Origin: Patescibacteria group bacterium
Lineage (GTDB): Bacteria > Patescibacteriota > Minisyncoccia > UBA6257 > JAAZHW01
Direction: 5' to 3'
Length of the DNA: 40,590 bases
Assembly: GCA_022711075.1 (NCBI GenBank)
Contig: JAKLFS010000002.1
Location: 1 to 40,590 of the forward strand
Shown piece after piece: positions 16,818 through 24,603 of this stretch. The stretch's first letter is position 1. The number at the start of each line of letters is the position of its first letter. Position numbers and translations under genes: made by a program. The notes under the pieces were generated by a model. It was not told where the DNA came from. It worked only from the letters and a program-made list of their open reading frames with translations, and ran no database searches.

Positions 16818-17584
16818 TGTCTTATTTAATTGATAGTCACAGTCATTTGGATTTTGAAGATTTTGATAAGGATCGCGATTCAGTTATTCAGCGGGCTTTT
16901 GATTCTGGGTTAAAAGCGATAATCACTATCGGCACGAATTTGGAATCGTCTAAAAAATCCATCGCCTTGGCGGAAAAATACGAAAATATTTTTGCCACCG
17001 TCAGCCTGCATCCGATTGACGTTGATAAGGAAGAATTCATCGGCTTAACCTTTTTGGATTTGGCTCATCATCCAAAAGTTGTGGCCATCGGCGAAACTGG
17101 TTTGGATTATTATCATTCAAGCGATAAAGAAAAGCAAAAACAGGTTTTTCAGAAGCTGGTTCAAATTGCCATTGAAGTTGAGAAACCCATTATTATTCAT
17201 TCCCGCGATGCTGATGAGGATATTTTATTCTTGCTGAAAGAAATGGCTTTGCCGAAATCCCGAGGCGTTATTCATTGCTTTGGTCGGGATTATGAAATGG
17301 CCAAGAAGTTTTTAGATTTGGGATTTTTAATTTCTTACACCGGCAACATCACTTATGGTTCGGAAAGGCAAAAATCAATTACAGAGGTCCCTTTAGAAAA
17401 AATAATAGTTGAAACTGATTGTCCGTTTTTGGCGCCCGTTCCTTTTCGCGGCCAGAGAAACGAGCCGTCTTGCGTTAAATACGTGGCTGAAAAAATAGCG
17501 GAAATTAAAAAAATTGATTTTTCGGCCGTTGCAGAACAAACAACAAAAAACTGCATCAAATTGTTTAATTTGCCGATTATTTGA
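16817..17584 (+). CDS. tatD: TatD-family metal-dependent deoxyribonuclease
   Basis: The 255-residue TIM-barrel hydrolase shows the full metal-site set: H8-x-H10, E93 in IGETGLDYY, H128 in IIIHSRD, H153 in VIHCFG and D201 in VETDCPFLAP. TatD/YcfH proteins cleave DNA 3'-5' and act in DNA repair or turnover. Despite the name, they are not part of Tat export. It is translationally coupled to metG, an arrangement common in bacteria. Length matches the family norm of about 255-265 residues. Confidence 0.94.
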   Translation: MSYLIDSHSHLDFEDFDKDRDSVIQRAFDSGLKAIITIGTNLESSKKSIALAEKYENIFATVSLHPIDVDKEEFIGLTFLDLAHHPKVVAIGETGLDYYHSSDKEKQKQVFQKLVQIAIEVEKPIIIHSRDADEDILFLLKEMALPKSRGVIHCFGRDYEMAKKFLDLGFLISYTGNITYGSERQKSITEVPLEKIIVETDCPFLAPVPFRGQRNEPSCVKYVAEKIAEIKKIDFSAVAEQTTKNCIKLFNLPII

Positions 17585-17615
17585 TTTCTATTGCTAAAAT
17601 CATTATCATTAACGT

Positions 17616-19010
17616 ATGCGCGTTAAAAAAATTTTCCAAAAAGAATGGTTTTTGATAGCCATTATTGTTTTGGCGGCCATTGTGACCCGTTTTTATCATT
17701 TCGGCCAGCCGAATCAAATTATTTTTGATGAAGTTTATTTTCCGAAATTCGCCACTGATTATTTCAGGGGCGATTATTATTTTGACATCCATCCGCCCTT
17801 GGCGAAATTGATGATGGCGGGCACGGCCAAGCTTTTGGGCACTGATTTGCCGACCACCTTTGATTTTAAGAATATCAGCCAGACCTATCCGGATGATTCG
17901 TATAAGATTTTGAGGTTTTTGGTCAGTTCTTTCGGCGTAATGCTAATAATCGGAATTTACTTTTTAACCAAAGAATTATTCCATAATAAATGGCCGGCAT
18001 TTTTAGCGGGCCTTTTGGCAATTTTTGATAATGCTCTTTTGGTGCAATCGCGCGTTATTTTAACGGATGTTTTTCTTCTGGCTTTCGGCGTTTTGGGCCT
18101 GGTTTTTATTTTTGTTTCGCGCCGGAAGCGGCCATTCAGTTGTTCCTGGTTTGTCTTTTTGATTCTGGCTGGTCTTTTTTTGGCTGCTGGCCTTAGCGTC
18201 AAGTGGACGGCTTTGCTTTTTGTGGGCGTGGCTGGAATCATTCTCTTGACGGATTGGCTGAAAAATAAGCAATTTAAAGTTTTCTTGAGCCAATTTCTGG
18301 TGCTCTTGGTGGTTTCTTCTTTATTTTATTTTTCTATTTTTGCCATTCATTTAAAACTCCTTCCTCAGAGCGGCACTGGCGATGCCTTTATGAGCCAAAG
18401 ATTCCAGCGGACGCTGATCGGCAATCCGCTTTACGGCAATTCGGAGATTAAGCCGGCCAATATTTTTCAAAAATTCATAGAATTGAACAAGGTCATGTAT
18501 TCGGCTAACGCCGGCCTGACTGCCACCCATGCTTACGGTTCAAGGTGGTACACTTGGCCGCTTCTAATCAGGCCGATTTATTATTGGTTTGGCGCCGGCG
18601 ACGATGTGTCCAGTAAAATTTATTTGCAGGGTAATCCGCTAATTTGGTGGCCCGGCTTTTTAGCTATTATTTATTGGTTTTTTTGGTTTTGGCGTCAGGC
18701 TTTCCAAAAAAACAAAGACCGGGATTTTACCAGCATCGGCTTTATTTTGGCCGGGTATTTTTGTAATCTCTTACCTTACGTTTTCGTGAGCCGGGTCTCC
18801 TTTCTTTATCATTACTTTCCTTCTTTGATTTTTTTGTTTATTGCTTTGGGATTTTTCCTTTGGAAATATTTTCAAAAATATCCCTATTTGGTTGCTGTTG
18901 TGCTGTTGTTGATTATCGCGTCTTTTGCTTTTTTCGCTCCGCTTAGTTACGGTCTGCCGTTAACGGAGTCGGTTTTTAATGAGAGGGTCTGGTTGCCCAC
19001 GTGGTTGTAA
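17616..19010 (+). CDS. Dolichyl-phosphate-mannose-protein mannosyltransferase-like enzyme (GT39 family)
   Basis: The 464-residue integral membrane protein has about ten to twelve hydrophobic segments. The first external loop carries the PMT signature: IIFDEVYFPKFATDY, with the catalytic-type Asp-Glu pair, followed by FDIHPPLAKLMM. These GT-C enzymes use a polyprenyl-phosphate sugar to glycosylate proteins or lipids on the outer face of the membrane. It lies 31 bases after tatD and near the glycan cluster, so it may decorate surface proteins or an envelope glycan. The target is unknown. ATG at 17616 is used. Confidence 0.88.
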   Translation: MRVKKIFQKEWFLIAIIVLAAIVTRFYHFGQPNQIIFDEVYFPKFATDYFRGDYYFDIHPPLAKLMMAGTAKLLGTDLPTTFDFKNISQTYPDDSYKILRFLVSSFGVMLIIGIYFLTKELFHNKWPAFLAGLLAIFDNALLVQSRVILTDVFLLAFGVLGLVFIFVSRRKRPFSCSWFVFLILAGLFLAAGLSVKWTALLFVGVAGIILLTDWLKNKQFKVFLSQFLVLLVVSSLFYFSIFAIHLKLLPQSGTGDAFMSQRFQRTLIGNPLYGNSEIKPANIFQKFIELNKVMYSANAGLTATHAYGSRWYTWPLLIRPIYYWFGAGDDVSSKIYLQGNPLIWWPGFLAIIYWFFWFWRQAFQKNKDRDFTSIGFILAGYFCNLLPYVFVSRVSFLYHYFPSLIFLFIALGFFLWKYFQKYPYLVAVVLLLIIASFAFFAPLSYGLPLTESVFNERVWLPTWL

Positions 19011-19021
19011 ACTGAAAAGCA

Positions 19022-19049
19022 TTGCGTTTTTCCAAAAAAAAGCTATTAT
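19022..19049 (+). promoter_or_regulatory. Promoter of tRNA-Lys
   Basis: TTGCGT (19022-19027), a 16-nt A-rich spacer and TATTAT (19044-19049) stand 25 bases before the tRNA 5' end, a normal distance for a tRNA promoter. Confidence 0.55.
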
Positions 19050-19074
19050 TAAAAAATACGTTAGCCAATATTTT

Positions 19075-19148
19075 CCGCCCGTAGCTCAGCCCGGTAGAGC
19101 AACTGCCTTTTAAGCAGATGGTCGCAGGTTCGAATCCTGCCGGGCGGA
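19075..19148 (+). tRNA. tRNA-Lys (anticodon UUU)
   Basis: The 74-nt cloverleaf has a perfect 7-bp acceptor stem, CCGCCCG (19075-19081) with CGGGCGG (19141-19147), and discriminator A at 19148. The D arm is GCTC/GAGC, and the anticodon loop is CTTTTAA with anticodon TTT at 19109-19111. The T arm is GCAGG/CCTGC around TTCGAAT. The anticodon stem has one A-A mismatch at its outer pair. The 3' CCA is not encoded and must be added after transcription. Confidence 0.97.
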
Positions 19149-19155
19149 CGTAATC

Positions 19156-19175
19156 AATCCGCTCTTGGGCGGATT
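19156..19175 (+). other. GC hairpin between tRNA-Lys and secD
   Basis: AATCCGC (19156-19162) pairs with GCGGATT (19169-19175) around a 6-nt loop. It is followed by A-rich sequence, not a T-run, so it is unlikely to stop transcription efficiently; tRNA and secD may be co-transcribed. It could mark the tRNA 3' processing region. Confidence 0.45.
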
Positions 19176-19187
19176 AAAATAAAAAAT

Positions 19188-20507
19188 ATGATGGACAATA
19201 ATCAAAAGAAATTAAAAAAGAGAGCTTTGATTTGGCTGATTGCCATTATTATCATTTCCGTTATGGCCGGTCTATTTGCTTACGGCAATGTCGGTTTTCT
19301 GCCTAATTGGGCGAAAAAGCCGTTCCGCTTGGGCTTGGATTTAAGCGGTGGCACCCGGCTTTTATACGAAGCCGATGTGAGTCAAATTCCCCAGGGGGAT
19401 CGCGCTTCCACGATGAGCGGTTTGCGCGACGTGATTGAGCGCCGCGTCAATCTTTTTGGCGTCAGCGAGCCGCGGGTGGAAACTTTGGAAGTGGGTGACA
19501 GCTATCGTTTGGTGGTGGAGCTGGCTGGTATCAAAGATATTAAACAAGCCATTCAAATGATCGGCGCCACCCCCTACTTGGAATTCAAGGAACAAAGAAG
19601 CGAAGAAGAAACCAATTTAATTTTGGAAAAGCAAAAGGCCAACGACCCGCTTTACGCTAATGTCGACCCTTATTTCACTTCCTCGGAGCCGTCCTTGACC
19701 GGTAAATATCTGAAAACCAGCGTCTTGGAATTTAATCAGCAAACCTATGAGCCGTATGTCGGTTTGCAATTTAACGATGAGGGCGCGAAAATTTTTGAAG
19801 AGCTAACCACTAAAAATGTGGGGAAAATTTTGGCGATTTATTTGGATGGTCAGCCTATTTCTTTGCCCCAGGTGAAAGAGCCGATTTCCGGCGGCAAGGC
19901 GCAGATTAATGGCAAATTCAATGCAGATCAGGCGAAAACTTTGGTGGAAAGCTTGAATGCCGGCGCTTTGCCCGTTCCTATTAAACTTGTTTCGCAGCAA
20001 TCCGTGGAAGCGAGTTTGGGCGCGACTTCTTTAAAGTTGGGCGTTAAAGCGGGAATAATCGGCATTTGTTTGGTGATAGCTTTTATGCTTCTTTATTATC
20101 GAGTGCTCGGGCTTTTTGCCAGCCTAGCTCTAATAATTTATACAATTTTGTCTTTGGCCATATTCAAGCTTATTCCTGTAACTTTGACCCTTTCCGGTAT
20201 CGCCGGCTTTATTTTATCCATTGGTATGGCTGTTGACGCTAATATTTTGATTTTTGCCCGTTCCAAAGAGGAAATGAAATTGGGCTTAAATAAGTTTCGG
20301 GCGATTGAAGAAGGGTTTAAGAGGGCGTGGCCGTCAATTCGCGATTCCAATATTTCCACCATCATTACCTGCCTGATTCTTTATAATTTCACCACTTCTA
20401 TTATTAAAGGATTTTCTTTGACCCTTTTAATCGGTGTGGTGGTAAGCATGTTTACGGCCATCACTGTTACCCGGTCGTTTTTGAGAGTATTTATGAAAGG
20501 TGATTAA
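19188..20507 (+). CDS. secD: Protein translocase subunit SecD
   Basis: The 439-residue protein has one N-terminal membrane segment (about 14-31), the conserved LGLDLSGG motif at residues 48-55, and an external P1 domain. A cluster of five C-terminal membrane segments contains GMAVDANILIFARSKEE. SecD pairs with SecF to pull exported proteins through SecYEG on the outer face using the proton gradient. It is shorter than E. coli SecD (about 615), mainly in the external domain, as in many non-proteobacterial homologues. The start is ATG 19188 or the adjacent ATG 19191. No yajC is present. Confidence 0.96.
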   Translation: MMDNNQKKLKKRALIWLIAIIIISVMAGLFAYGNVGFLPNWAKKPFRLGLDLSGGTRLLYEADVSQIPQGDRASTMSGLRDVIERRVNLFGVSEPRVETLEVGDSYRLVVELAGIKDIKQAIQMIGATPYLEFKEQRSEEETNLILEKQKANDPLYANVDPYFTSSEPSLTGKYLKTSVLEFNQQTYEPYVGLQFNDEGAKIFEELTTKNVGKILAIYLDGQPISLPQVKEPISGGKAQINGKFNADQAKTLVESLNAGALPVPIKLVSQQSVEASLGATSLKLGVKAGIIGICLVIAFMLLYYRVLGLFASLALIIYTILSLAIFKLIPVTLTLSGIAGFILSIGMAVDANILIFARSKEEMKLGLNKFRAIEEGFKRAWPSIRDSNISTIITCLILYNFTTSIIKGFSLTLLIGVVVSMFTAITVTRSFLRVFMKGD

Positions 20508-20512
20508 AAAAT

Positions 20513-21421
20513 ATGACAATCCCATTTGTTAAAAATAGAAAAATTGCTTATATCTTTTCCGCGGCGTTAATTACTCTGTCTTTGGCGAGCCTCATCTTCT
20601 TCGGTTTTAAAGCGGGAATGGATTTTGTCGGCGGCTCACTTTTGGAATTGAAAATTACCAATGTTCAAGTCACCAACGAGCAGATTCAAGAGGTTCTAAA
20701 GAGCTTTGATATTAATGACGCGATTATTACCGGAATCGGTTCTGACGGCCTATCGGTGCGGATGAAAGAAGTGAGCGAAGAGCAGCATCAACTGCTGATT
20801 CAGGAATTAAAAGATAAATTTTCCGGCCTTGAAGAAACGCGTTTTGAATCAATGGGTCCGGCCATCGGCAAGGAATTGAAAAACAAATCAATTACTGGAA
20901 TAATTTTCGTTATCCTAGGCATCAGCCTTTATTTGACTTATGCTTTTCGGAAAGTGTCCCGGCCAATGGCTTCTTGGAAATATGGTTTGGTTACAGTAAT
21001 TGCTTTGATGCACGATGTGATTATCCCGGCTGGAGTTTTTTCCGCGCTCGGTCATTTCTTGGGCTGGGAAATTGACGCTAATTTCATCGTCGCTTTGCTC
21101 GTGGTTTTGGGCTTTTCCGTCCACGATACCATTGTGGTTATGGACCGTATTCGGGAAAAGTTGCGTTTGCAGCCCGGATTGGACTTTGGTTCCACGGTTA
21201 ATCAAAGCATTAACGAAACAATGACCCGTTCTATCAATACTTCCTTAACCTTGATCTTAGTCCTCTTATCCTTATTTATTTTCGGTCCGGTTTCTCTGAA
21301 GAATTTCGTTCTCGTTCTTCTCATCGGTACTTTCTTTGGCACTTATTCTTCCATTTTTGTCGCCAGCCCATTGCTTTATGATTGGTGTCTTTGGGATAAA
21401 CGCCGGCAGATTAAAAAATAG
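20513..21421 (+). CDS. secF: Protein translocase subunit SecF
   Basis: The 302-residue partner of SecD has an N-terminal membrane segment followed by the motif FVGGSLLEL, a short external domain and five C-terminal membrane segments. These include VHDTIVVMDRIREK, the counterpart of the SecD DANIL motif. It begins 5 bases after the secD stop, and an AAGGTGAT sequence in the last secD codons can serve as its ribosome-binding site. SecD and SecF are separate rather than fused. A strong terminator follows. Confidence 0.96.
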   Translation: MTIPFVKNRKIAYIFSAALITLSLASLIFFGFKAGMDFVGGSLLELKITNVQVTNEQIQEVLKSFDINDAIITGIGSDGLSVRMKEVSEEQHQLLIQELKDKFSGLEETRFESMGPAIGKELKNKSITGIIFVILGISLYLTYAFRKVSRPMASWKYGLVTVIALMHDVIIPAGVFSALGHFLGWEIDANFIVALLVVLGFSVHDTIVVMDRIREKLRLQPGLDFGSTVNQSINETMTRSINTSLTLILVLLSLFIFGPVSLKNFVLVLLIGTFFGTYSSIFVASPLLYDWCLWDKRRQIKK

Positions 21422-21446
21422 TTAATCAATTCAAAATATTATTCAG

Positions 21447-21488
21447 AATAAACGCCCTCAACCAAAAAGTTCTGGGCGTTTATTTTTT
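21447..21488 (+). terminator. Strong intrinsic terminator after secF
   Basis: AATAAACGCCC (21447-21457) pairs perfectly over 11 bp with GGGCGTTTATT (21474-21484), and a T-run to 21488 follows. It closes the secDF unit. Confidence 0.9.
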
Positions 21489-21501
21489 CCTTTATTTTTG
21501 C

Positions 21502-21507
21502 TATTAT
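21502..21507 (+). promoter_or_regulatory. -10 box of alaS promoter, leaderless
   Basis: TATTAT lies 6 bases before the alaS ATG at 21514, which would place the transcript start at the AUG itself. The -35 region overlaps the terminator's T-rich tail and matches the consensus poorly, so only the -10 box is annotated. Confidence 0.5.
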
Positions 21508-21513
21508 TTCAAT

Positions 21514-23337
21514 ATGACAGCCCAGGAACTAAGAAAAAAATATTTTGATTTTTTTACAGCCAAGGGACATAAAATTATTCCTTCGGCACCTTTAATTCCG
21601 GAAAACGACCCCACGGTTTTATTCACCACAGCAGGAATGCATCCTCTAATTCCTTTTCTTTTGGGCGAAAGACATCCGGCTGGGAAAAAATTGGTAAGTG
21701 TTCAAAAATGTATTCGTACTGCTGACATTGAAGAAGTGGGCGATGATACGCACCTGACTTTTTTTGAAATGCTGGGTAATTGGTCTTTAGGCGATTATTT
21801 TAAGAAGGAAGCGATTGAATGGAGCTTTGAGTTTTTAACTTCCAAAAAATGGCTGGGTTTGGAAAAAGAAAAATTGGCCGTCTCGGTTTTTGCCGGAGAT
21901 AAAGACGCGCCTTTTGACGAGGAAGCGTATGGCCTTTGGAAAAATTTAGTGATTTCCGAAAAACGGATTGCTAAATTGCCGAAAAAAAATAATTGGTGGG
22001 GACCGGCCGGAGAAACCGGACCCTGCGGTCCAGATTCGGAAATGTTTTATTGGATTGGTCAGACAGAAGCGCCGGAAATTTTTGATCCCGAGGACAGCCA
22101 ATGGGTGGAAATCTGGAACGATGTTTTTATGCAATATAATAAAACCAAAGAAGGCAAATATGAAGTTTTAAAACAGCAAAATGTTGATACTGGTATGGGT
22201 CTGGAAAGAACTTTTGCGATTTTAAATAACGAACCCAGTGTTTATGAAACGGAGTTATTTAAAGGCATTGTTTTAGTGATTAGAAAGTTGGCTTCTTTGG
22301 AAGATTATGAAAGTTCATTTGACCGTTTGTATAATGCCGGAAGTATTGTTAATCAAGAAGTTGATAACTTAAAGGAAAGAGCGGAGAAAATGTTAAGTAT
22401 CAGGATTATTGCCGACCACATTAAAGCCGCGGTTTTTATTTTGGCCGAGGGCTTGGAGCCGTCTAATACAGAAAGGGGATATGTGTTGCGGCGCTTGATT
22501 CGTCGAGCAGTGCGCTACGGGAAATTCTTAGGGATAAATCGTAGTTTTACTTTTCAAGTGGCCCAGCCGATTATTGGAATTTATCAAGATGTTTATCCGG
22601 AATTGTTAAAGAATAAAGATTTTATTGAAGAGCAGTTGATTAGAGAAGAGGAAAAGTTTTCTAAAACTTTGGAGCAAGGATTAAAGGAATTGAGGGTTTT
22701 GGAAAATCAATTAGCCAGCATTACCGGTCGGCAAGGATTTGATTTGTATCAGAGTTATGGATTTCCCAAAGAAATGATAAGAGAAGAGGCTCGTAAGGTC
22801 TCTGAAAATTTTGATCAAGAATTCGACGAGGCCTTAAAAAAACACCAGGAACTTTCGCGGACCGCATCAGCCGGAATGTTCAAGGCTGGCTTGGCAGACC
22901 ATTCGGAAATTGCGATAAAATATCATACTGCTACGCACTTATTGCAGCAAGCCCTACGCGATGTTTTGGGTCGGGAAGTTGGCCAAAAAGGCAGTAATAT
23001 TAATGCTGAGCGGTTGCGCTTTGATTTTTCTTATGGCCAAAAAATGACCGCTGAACAAATTAAAAAAGTGGAGGATATTGTCAATGAGAAAATCAATGAA
23101 GCTTTGCCGGCAATGCTGAAAGAGATGTCTTTGGCCGAAGCGAAAGCTTCGGGCGCCATTGGATTATTTGCTGAGAAGTATGGAGACCGAGTTAAAGTAT
23201 ATTCCATTGGTGATTATTCCAAGGAAATTTGTGGAGGTCCACATGTTCAAAACACCAAAGAATTGGGCCATTTTAAAATAATCAAAGAAGAGGCGGTTTC
23301 TCAGGGAGTACGGCGTATCAAAGCTGTTTTAGAGTAG
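21514..23337 (+). CDS. alaS: Alanyl-tRNA synthetase (truncated architecture, no C-Ala domain)
   Basis: The 607-residue class II enzyme charges tRNA-Ala. The catalytic half is complete, with the TTAGM and FFEMLGNWSLGDYFK regions, GPCGPDSE, and DTGMGLERT as motif 3. The editing site is present: H471-x3-H475 and C573-x3-H577, the four zinc ligands that support removal of mischarged Ser or Gly. The segment between the DLYQSYGFPKE region and the editing HxxxH is only about 50 residues, versus about 150 in E. coli, so the beta-barrel part of the editing region appears deleted. The protein ends right after the editing domain, without the C-Ala (DHHA1) domain; typical AlaRS is about 875 residues. The stop is a normal TAG. 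Confidence 0.96.
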   Translation: MTAQELRKKYFDFFTAKGHKIIPSAPLIPENDPTVLFTTAGMHPLIPFLLGERHPAGKKLVSVQKCIRTADIEEVGDDTHLTFFEMLGNWSLGDYFKKEAIEWSFEFLTSKKWLGLEKEKLAVSVFAGDKDAPFDEEAYGLWKNLVISEKRIAKLPKKNNWWGPAGETGPCGPDSEMFYWIGQTEAPEIFDPEDSQWVEIWNDVFMQYNKTKEGKYEVLKQQNVDTGMGLERTFAILNNEPSVYETELFKGIVLVIRKLASLEDYESSFDRLYNAGSIVNQEVDNLKERAEKMLSIRIIADHIKAAVFILAEGLEPSNTERGYVLRRLIRRAVRYGKFLGINRSFTFQVAQPIIGIYQDVYPELLKNKDFIEEQLIREEEKFSKTLEQGLKELRVLENQLASITGRQGFDLYQSYGFPKEMIREEARKVSENFDQEFDEALKKHQELSRTASAGMFKAGLADHSEIAIKYHTATHLLQQALRDVLGREVGQKGSNINAERLRFDFSYGQKMTAEQIKKVEDIVNEKINEALPAMLKEMSLAEAKASGAIGLFAEKYGDRVKVYSIGDYSKEICGGPHVQNTKELGHFKIIKEEAVSQGVRRIKAVLE

Positions 23338-23357
23338 CCGAGAGTAAAAAATTATCG

Positions 23358-23363
23358 TATAAT
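23358..23363 (+). promoter_or_regulatory. -10 box upstream of the actin-fold gene, leaderless
   Basis: A perfect TATAAT lies 8 bases before the ATG at 23372, the same geometry as at 13733. No good -35 hexamer is seen at 16-18 bases upstream. Confidence 0.5.
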
Positions 23364-23371
23364 AATATCAG

Positions 23372-24592
23372 ATGCTCAATTTTCGCAACCTTTTTCGCCA
23401 TAAATGGAACAGGGTGTTAATTTTTAACATCAGTCGGAAGGGTTTGGCTGCCTTGGAGGCGGATTTTAATTTTGCTGATAAAAAGATAAGGCTAAGAAAC
23501 GATTTTGAATTTTTGGCTCCGGCTGGCGAGGCTTTTAGCATGGGCGATGCTTTAATCGATCTGGAAAAAATTACCCAGGCTACTTCTCGGAATACGTCAT
23601 TGATTTTTCTTTTTGAAAAACCATTCCTAAAATCCACTCTCTCCGTTTTTTCGATCATTCGGGAAAAACCATTGGAGTTGATTGATGAAGAAGAGCTGGA
23701 AAATGTTATTTTGAATTTAGCTTGGCGCTTGTATGATCGGGAGCGGCCGATTGTCAGCAGGGTCCTTGGCGTTTCCGAGTTTGACCTTGTTCTTACCTCG
23801 TCCAAAATTAAAGATCCTCGGATTGACGGCCGCAAGATTTTAAATCCCATTGGCTTTGCCGGTCGGCGCCTCGGTTTTACCTTTGAAAATACGTATAGCC
23901 AAAAAGATTTTTGGGAAAAACTGATGAAAATTCCCAGGCGTTTTAAGGGAGAAGCTAATTTTTTAGTAGAGGACAATTTGGTTTTTGATAAGGTTTTTTC
24001 CCTGTTGGACGAGCAGGGAATTTTAGTGGAAATCGGGCCGGAGGAAACTCGTGTCGGTCAACTGGGCAATTTTTTGAAAAATTCCGAATCCTTCAATTGG
24101 GGCGAAGAAAATATTACGAAGTTGATTGCCAAAAGTTTTTCTGTTCCGCTGGAAGCGGCTCGGGAACTGAAAGAACGTTACCAGGCCGGGAATTTAAGCG
24201 GTCACAGCCTGCATTATCTGGAGAAAATACTGCTTAATGAGTTGAAAATTTTAATTGACGGCGTTAGTTTGGCGATTAAGAATTTTACCGTCGAGGATAC
24301 CAAGGGCTGGAATCTTTATTTGAGCGGTTCATTGGTCGGGTTTCCCAGGCTTTTGGAATGTTTCAGGAGCCATCCTTGGTCGCGGACTATTTTGAAGAGG
24401 CGGCCGGTAATTGGACCATACCAAAAAGAAAGAATTTTTGATAAAATAAATGTGGCCGTGGAAGGATTGGAGAATTTAACGTGTTCGGATTCTTTGGCTT
24501 TGACCGTGGCTATGGCCGAGCTTTTTCTGCCGGAATCGCCATATCAGGAGCTCAATAAGATTCTGAAACGCCGCATTAAGTGGTTAAAATAA
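23372..24592 (+). CDS. Divergent actin-fold (FtsA/PilM-like) protein
   Basis: The 406-residue soluble protein has no membrane segment. Its layout recalls FtsA/PilM actin-fold proteins. A possible phosphate-1 strand lies at residues 14-27 (VLIFNISRKGLAAL), a phosphate-2-like turn at about 218-230 (VEIGPEETRVG), then GEENITKLIAKSF as in the helix after phosphate-2, and an adenosine-type motif LYLSGSLVGFPRL at 315-327. The acidic residues normally coordinating Mg-ATP are altered (Asp to Asn or Glu), so it may bind but not hydrolyse nucleotide. It is followed after 11 bases by a membrane protein with a large external region, as PilM is followed by PilN. The fold assignment is by pattern only. Confidence 0.55.
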   Translation: MLNFRNLFRHKWNRVLIFNISRKGLAALEADFNFADKKIRLRNDFEFLAPAGEAFSMGDALIDLEKITQATSRNTSLIFLFEKPFLKSTLSVFSIIREKPLELIDEEELENVILNLAWRLYDRERPIVSRVLGVSEFDLVLTSSKIKDPRIDGRKILNPIGFAGRRLGFTFENTYSQKDFWEKLMKIPRRFKGEANFLVEDNLVFDKVFSLLDEQGILVEIGPEETRVGQLGNFLKNSESFNWGEENITKLIAKSFSVPLEAARELKERYQAGNLSGHSLHYLEKILLNELKILIDGVSLAIKNFTVEDTKGWNLYLSGSLVGFPRLLECFRSHPWSRTILKRRPVIGPYQKERIFDKINVAVEGLENLTCSDSLALTVAMAELFLPESPYQELNKILKRRIKWLK

Positions 24593-24603
24593 TAAATCGT
24601 CTT

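Noticed and set aside
17560..17615. Promoter before the GT39 gene
   Set aside because: TTGCCG and TAAAAT are present but separated by about 19 bases, and the gene lies only 31 bases after tatD, so co-transcription is the simpler reading.
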